This document shows positions 60,926 through 64,000 of a stretch of 64,000 nucleotides of DNA, one piece after another; position 1 is the first letter of the stretch; every line of letters begins with the position of its first letter. The notes beneath the pieces are model-generated. The model saw only the letters and a list, made by a program, of their open reading frames with translations, had not been told where the DNA came from and ran no database searches. This stretch comes from an uncultured Bacteroidales bacterium. Lineage in GTDB: Bacteria > Bacteroidota > Bacteroidia > Bacteroidales > Bacteroidaceae. The stretch spans positions 37,367-101,366 of the forward strand of contig CACYOC010000017.1 in the NCBI GenBank assembly GCA_902775975.1. The letters run 5' to 3'. The position numbers and the translations under genes were made by a program.

Positions 60926-61564
60926 ATGAGATTAAATGTAAAGACTTATTCCGATGTTGCCTACGTAGAAGGTGTCTTCAGGCGCGACTCGATGATGGAG
61001 CGAGCTTTGCACTACCACTGTAAGCGATATTTCGATGAGAACTACAAGGACGTGTTCTTTGTAAGGAATGAGCATAAGGATGAAATCTTCCAGGAAGCGT
61101 TTATCACGCTTTGGGAGAAAATCATGAACATGAAGATTTATGTGCAAGATGGTGAACTGAAGGGAAAGGACGGTGATACCTTTTCTGGAAAGTTAACCAC
61201 CTTCTTTATGAGTATAGCCCGATTGAAATATCTGGAGTGGGCGCGTGAGAATCTGCATCGCTATACCGATGAGGAAGAGGAACGTCGCAGAAGAGAGCAG
61301 GAAATGGAGCTGTTCAAATCATTGCTCTATGACAGTGACGATGAAACGATGTTGGAAATCATTGCAGACTGTATTTCAAAGATGTCGAAGCAATGCAACC
61401 AAATTCTCACCATGTTCTACTATGAGGAAAAAACACTGGATGATATAATGGTTGAGCTGAGAACATTTGATAGTAAAAATGCGTTGAAGACACGTAAGTA
61501 TAAGTGTATGGAAGAACTGCGTAAGTCAGCGAAATCCATTTATCGCAGATACCTGAATTCTTAA
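60926..61564 (+). CDS. ECF-type RNA polymerase sigma factor
   Basis: 212 residues, starting eight bases after the caspase stop. Region 2: 'HKDEIFQEAFITLWEKI' and 'FFMSIARLKYLEWAREN'; region 4: 'LEIIADCISKMSKQCNQILTMFYYEEKTLDDIMVEL' with the helix-turn-helix. Somewhat divergent and with a charged linker ('DEEEERRRREQEM'). It probably drives a small regulon, perhaps including these operons. The gene for a candidate anti-sigma protein follows. Confidence 0.85.
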   Translation: MRLNVKTYSDVAYVEGVFRRDSMMERALHYHCKRYFDENYKDVFFVRNEHKDEIFQEAFITLWEKIMNMKIYVQDGELKGKDGDTFSGKLTTFFMSIARLKYLEWARENLHRYTDEEEERRRREQEMELFKSLLYDSDDETMLEIIADCISKMSKQCNQILTMFYYEEKTLDDIMVELRTFDSKNALKTRKYKCMEELRKSAKSIYRRYLNS

Positions 61565-61565
61565 T

Positions 61566-61599
61566 TTAGAGTTGAGAGTTGAGAGTTTAGGGTTTAGAG
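61566..61599. repeat. Heptamer repeat (AGAGTTG/AGAGTTT)
   Basis: About four heptamer units in the gap between the sigma factor and its partner, the same family as at 38782-38820. Confidence 0.7.
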
Positions 61600-61638
61600 A
61601 CTGTTCAAGTGTTTAAGAACTTAAGAAATATAGAAGAT

Positions 61639-62445
61639 ATGAAGATAGATTTTCAAGATAGAATAGACGAATACCTTTTGGATCGGATGTCGGACGAAGA
61701 ACGTATGACATTTGAGAATGAGGTAAATAGCGATAAGAAACTTCAGGAACAACTGTATTTTACTGAAGGTGTTCAACAAGTTCTGAAAAGTAGGAATGAG
61801 AAACTTGCCAAGATGGAAGAATGGCAGAATGATTACGAGTGGGATTATGAGCAAAATGTGGTTGCAGCCGCTAAGTACCATTTGACAGGTAGCGGATATG
61901 ACTATTGCCCCGCCCCAACTATTGAAAGCAGGCGGGGTGGTAGTTCTTCTCCTTTCAAGAAGATATTTTATTGGGCATCAGGGATTGCAGCTGTATTTAT
62001 CGTTGGCGTGTTTATTTTAAACGTATTTAGCCCGTCGTCGCCTGAAATTGCAATGGAAACAGCGTCACATCCCACCGAGACTCCAATCAATAATGGCAAT
62101 GTGTCGTTTAGGGGGCGCAGTCAGAATTTATACATAGAAAGCCAACAGGCAATAGGAGATTACAGTAAGGTCTTGGCACGTTTAGAGAAGAACGAAGCAG
62201 ACATCAGAGCGGACTTGATGCTGATTGACTGTGAGTTGCATTCAAGAGCAAACGGTTGTGAGGATGCTAAGAAAAATAAGGATTCATTGAAAACAAATTT
62301 GGTCAGAGTGCTATATTTGAAGGCGCAGGCTCTCATTGGACTTAATCGGAAAGAAGATGCACGGGGGGTTCTTGATGAAATTCGTCAAGCCAAAAGTGAA
62401 TATGGCATAAAAGCGGATTCGCTGTATCACCAGTTGCGACATTAA
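61639..62445 (+). CDS. Anti-sigma-factor-like membrane protein with helical periplasmic domain
   Basis: 268 residues from the ATG at 61639; a GTG frame start at 61609 adds ten unlikely residues. The N-terminal ~50 residues ('IDEYLLDRMSDEERMTFENEVNSD') have the pattern of Bacteroidetes anti-sigma/zf-HC2-like cytoplasmic heads without the zinc Cys. TM ~118-140, then a mostly helical, TPR-like region outside ('KVLARLEKNEADIRADLMLIDCELH', 'LYLKAQALIGLNRKEDARGVLDEI'). Genomic position behind the sigma gene supports the role. A terminator follows. Confidence 0.75.
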   Translation: MKIDFQDRIDEYLLDRMSDEERMTFENEVNSDKKLQEQLYFTEGVQQVLKSRNEKLAKMEEWQNDYEWDYEQNVVAAAKYHLTGSGYDYCPAPTIESRRGGSSSPFKKIFYWASGIAAVFIVGVFILNVFSPSSPEIAMETASHPTETPINNGNVSFRGRSQNLYIESQQAIGDYSKVLARLEKNEADIRADLMLIDCELHSRANGCEDAKKNKDSLKTNLVRVLYLKAQALIGLNRKEDARGVLDEIRQAKSEYGIKADSLYHQLRH

Positions 62446-62467
62446 TTAAGGGATAGGCGTTTCTGAG

Positions 62468-62506
62468 AACTGCGTTGGCTACAACAGTTGGCGCAGTTTT
62501 CTTTTT
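62468..62506 (+). terminator. Terminator of the caspase-sigma operon
   Basis: AACTGCG (62468-62474) / CGCAGTT (62492-62498) stem, then a T-rich tail. Confidence 0.75.
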
Positions 62507-62568
62507 GCTTATATGGTTACTTTAAGTTTCTTACTTTCATAAATAGTCAAACTATCAAATAACAATGT

Positions 62569-62946
62569 ATGAAAGATCAAGTTATCGAAGAAATCAAACG
62601 ACAGTGTGGAAAAGTAAGAGTATTGAACAATGGGTGGTGCCATTTTGTATATCACCATTTGCATTATCTGTATATACCAGATGATGCGAATGGGATGATA
62701 AGATTATCAATCCCCCATGTAGTCAACAGTAAAGAGTATAAAAAAGAGGAGGTTGATTCGGCTGTCAATGAGACAAATAGAGAAGTAAAGTTCATAAAGG
62801 CAATAATATTGAACAATGGTAGTATAACACTAAACTACGACCATCGGATAAGCTATGGCGAAAATATTAGAGAAATTGTAGAACATATCATCAGAACTCT
62901 TTACATAGCTTCAGAGTATCTTATATTAAAACTGAAATCAAAATGA
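62569..62946 (+). CDS. Small cytoplasmic protein of unknown function (YbjN/chaperone-like fold possible)
   Basis: 125 residues without signal or membrane segment. Layout of helix, four or five strands and a C-terminal helix ('CHFVYHHLHYLYIPDD', 'RLSIPHVV', 'KAIILNNGSITLNYDHRI', 'IREIVEHIIRTLYIASEYL') is reminiscent of YbjN or type III chaperone-like alpha/beta folds. No family could be confirmed. Its stop overlaps the next start by four bases (ATGA). Confidence 0.7.
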   Translation: MKDQVIEEIKRQCGKVRVLNNGWCHFVYHHLHYLYIPDDANGMIRLSIPHVVNSKEYKKEEVDSAVNETNREVKFIKAIILNNGSITLNYDHRISYGENIREIVEHIIRTLYIASEYLILKLKSK

Positions 62947-63302
62947 AATGGTTAATATTTATTTTTTTCTTCTCACTTAGTTGTTTAGATTTGAGCGCAC
63001 AGAGTGACTACTACGAACGACAAGCAAGATCACATCAAAGTGATGCAACTTACTGTGTGAAACAAGCGCAAGGATATGACAGGGATGCGGAATACTATAT
63101 GCGTGAGGCAGCTGGCCATCTCAGAGACGCAGAGTATTACCAGCGTCAACGACAATTTGAACAGGCACGGAGTTCGCTGCGTAAAGCACGAAATGCAATT
63201 GAGAGAGCTGATGACAATAAGCGAAAGGCAGACAATGCTCGGTCGAATGCCAAGTCATACATGCGACGTGCGGAAGACGCTCTACAAAATGCAAAAAAGT
63301 AA
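62943..63302 (+). CDS. Small exported helical protein
   Basis: 119 residues. Signal peptide ending near 'LDLSAQ' (~20), then one long amphipathic region rich in Arg, Ala, Tyr and Gln with an approximately 11-14-residue repeat ('YYERQARSHQSDATYC', 'AEYYMREAAGHLRDAEYYQRQ', 'ARNAIERADDNKRKADNARSNAKSYMRRAEDAL'), likely a coiled coil in the periplasm. Translationally coupled to the preceding gene. No known family recognised. Confidence 0.72.
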   Translation: MKWLIFIFFFSLSCLDLSAQSDYYERQARSHQSDATYCVKQAQGYDRDAEYYMREAAGHLRDAEYYQRQRQFEQARSSLRKARNAIERADDNKRKADNARSNAKSYMRRAEDALQNAKK

Positions 63303-63401
63303 GACTGAGTGGTTACATGTGATTTCCGATGAACATAAACAGATAAACAATCAATTTTAACAATTAGAAGTTGCGCACGTTACGAACCAGTGCATGAGAT
63401 T

Positions 63402-63656
63402 ATGAAGAAGATGTTTTTTAGCCTCGCCATGTTGTTGACAATGGTCGCTACCGTATCGGTATTTGCTGAAGCCCAGACAACAAGGTGTACAGAACATGAC
63501 CACCTCTCTACAACTACCCACGTCTCGGTTCAAGGAACACACTGCAGCGGTACTGTTGGATGTGGTTGTCCTGGGTTCTCTCCAATCACCAATGGTGATG
63601 TTTGGCAGCAAGCTTACTGTAAGCACTGCTATCACAAAAGGAGTGTCCATAAATAA
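63402..63656 (+). CDS. Small secreted Cys/His-rich protein
   Basis: 84 residues from the ATG at 63402 (signal peptide 'FFSLAMLLTMVATVSVFAEAQ'); a start at 63390 adds four residues. The mature part of ~60 residues holds seven Cys and several His ('RCTEHDHLSTTTH', 'THCSGTVGCGCPGF', 'YCKHCYHK'), suggesting a metal-binding or disulfide-bonded exported peptide. Function unknown; it sits beside the small exported helical protein. Confidence 0.65.
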   Translation: MKKMFFSLAMLLTMVATVSVFAEAQTTRCTEHDHLSTTTHVSVQGTHCSGTVGCGCPGFSPITNGDVWQQAYCKHCYHKRSVHK

Positions 63657-63783
63657 GGATCGTGGATGTCAAGTCGAAGCAAGCTTGGTTTTGTAATCTG
63701 AGTTTGCTCCGACTAATTAGTCACAGCTATCTGAGTAAGAATGATTCAATAATAGTCATAAAAAGAAAAGAAAGGACAGAATT

Positions 63784-64000
63784 ATGAATATGTACGAGAA
63801 AATTAGAAAAATGCTGGGACATGACAGTGAAGCAGAGAAGCTTTACAAGGTGCTGAACACTGATGAGTACAAGAAGCGCCCTTACGAGTATTCAGACCTC
63901 GGTGAGGGAATGGGCGTTATTGGGGAAACGATGTGGGGGTGGTACAAACACCGATTTCTCATCAACCACAACGCCAAGTGTGCATACGAGTTTATGAACA
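63784..64000 (+). CDS. Hypothetical protein, 3' end outside window
   Basis: ATG at 63784, open to the end (72 residues seen). Hydrophilic, starting 'MNMYEKIRKMLGHDSEAEK'; no signal peptide and no recognised motif in the visible part. Base use resembles the rest of the island. The 120 bases before it show no gene and no clear promoter. Confidence 0.6.
   Translation, partial: MNMYEKIRKMLGHDSEAEKLYKVLNTDEYKKRPYEYSDLGEGMGVIGETMWGWYKHRFLINHNAKCAYEFMN

Overview
The window looks like chromosome from a Bacteroidales bacterium, most likely a Prevotella/Segatella-type species. This is inferred from four things. The promoters have the Bacteroidetes form (TAnnTTTG at -7 with TTG/TTTG about 20 bases upstream). 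Secreted proteins carry family-typical C-terminal tails. Lineage-typical genes are present: a BspA-like LRR protein, a DUF2723 protein, a GH57 + glycosyltransferase + debranching-enzyme glycogen cluster, a Bacteroidetes-type LptD and a pectinase. No rRNA or tRNA gene was seen.

Layout. 1-2838 is the end of a giant BspA-like leucine-rich-repeat surface protein. 2839-3532 is a repeat-filled spacer, followed by a YafQ-type toxin-antitoxin pair (3533-4116). 4358-47527 is mostly housekeeping and metabolism: peptidase T, a cation/proton antiporter, LptD, an HD hydrolase, an oxaloacetate decarboxylase-type carboxyltransferase, a lipoprotein and an outer-membrane barrel, QueF plus a queuosine-precursor transporter behind a structured leader, two secreted proteases (S8 and M4), a TlpA-like thioredoxin, two sensor proteins that stop before the kinase ATPase domain, the glycogen cluster, a lipid-kinase-like protein, MiaA, PurD, membrane proteins, a DUF2723 protein, a polysaccharide deacetylase, a pectate lyase-pectinesterase fusion, a MazF-type module, a secreted protein, free-methionine sulfoxide reductase, an SGNH hydrolase and a ROK kinase.

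47528-49802 is gene-poor and full of 11/22-base-phase arrays, remnants (an archaemetzincin-like fragment and a 33-residue zinc ribbon), a duplicated promoter/leader and a strongly structured putative RNA. From 49803 to the end the DNA is visibly AT-richer and holds the most interesting system. One transcription unit encodes a tandem-FHA membrane serine protease, two zinc-ribbon proteins (one with FHA), a membrane PP2C phosphatase, a Ser/Thr kinase-FHA membrane protein, an FHA membrane protein and a second Ser/Thr kinase carrying a very large extracytoplasmic YD-like repeat domain. A terminator follows. A second unit encodes a secreted caspase-like protease, an ECF-type sigma factor and an anti-sigma-like membrane protein. 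After another terminator come small proteins of unknown function.

Working model (inference): two membrane kinases and one phosphatase set the phosphorylation state of cytoplasmic proteins that FHA domains read. The outputs are two proteases placed outside the cytoplasmic membrane and a dedicated sigma/anti-sigma pair.

A second theme is short-period repeat DNA. Heptamer arrays fill many intergenic gaps and have entered three genes in frame (pepT, purD, DUF2723). Arrays with an exact 22- or 11-base period occupy other gaps.
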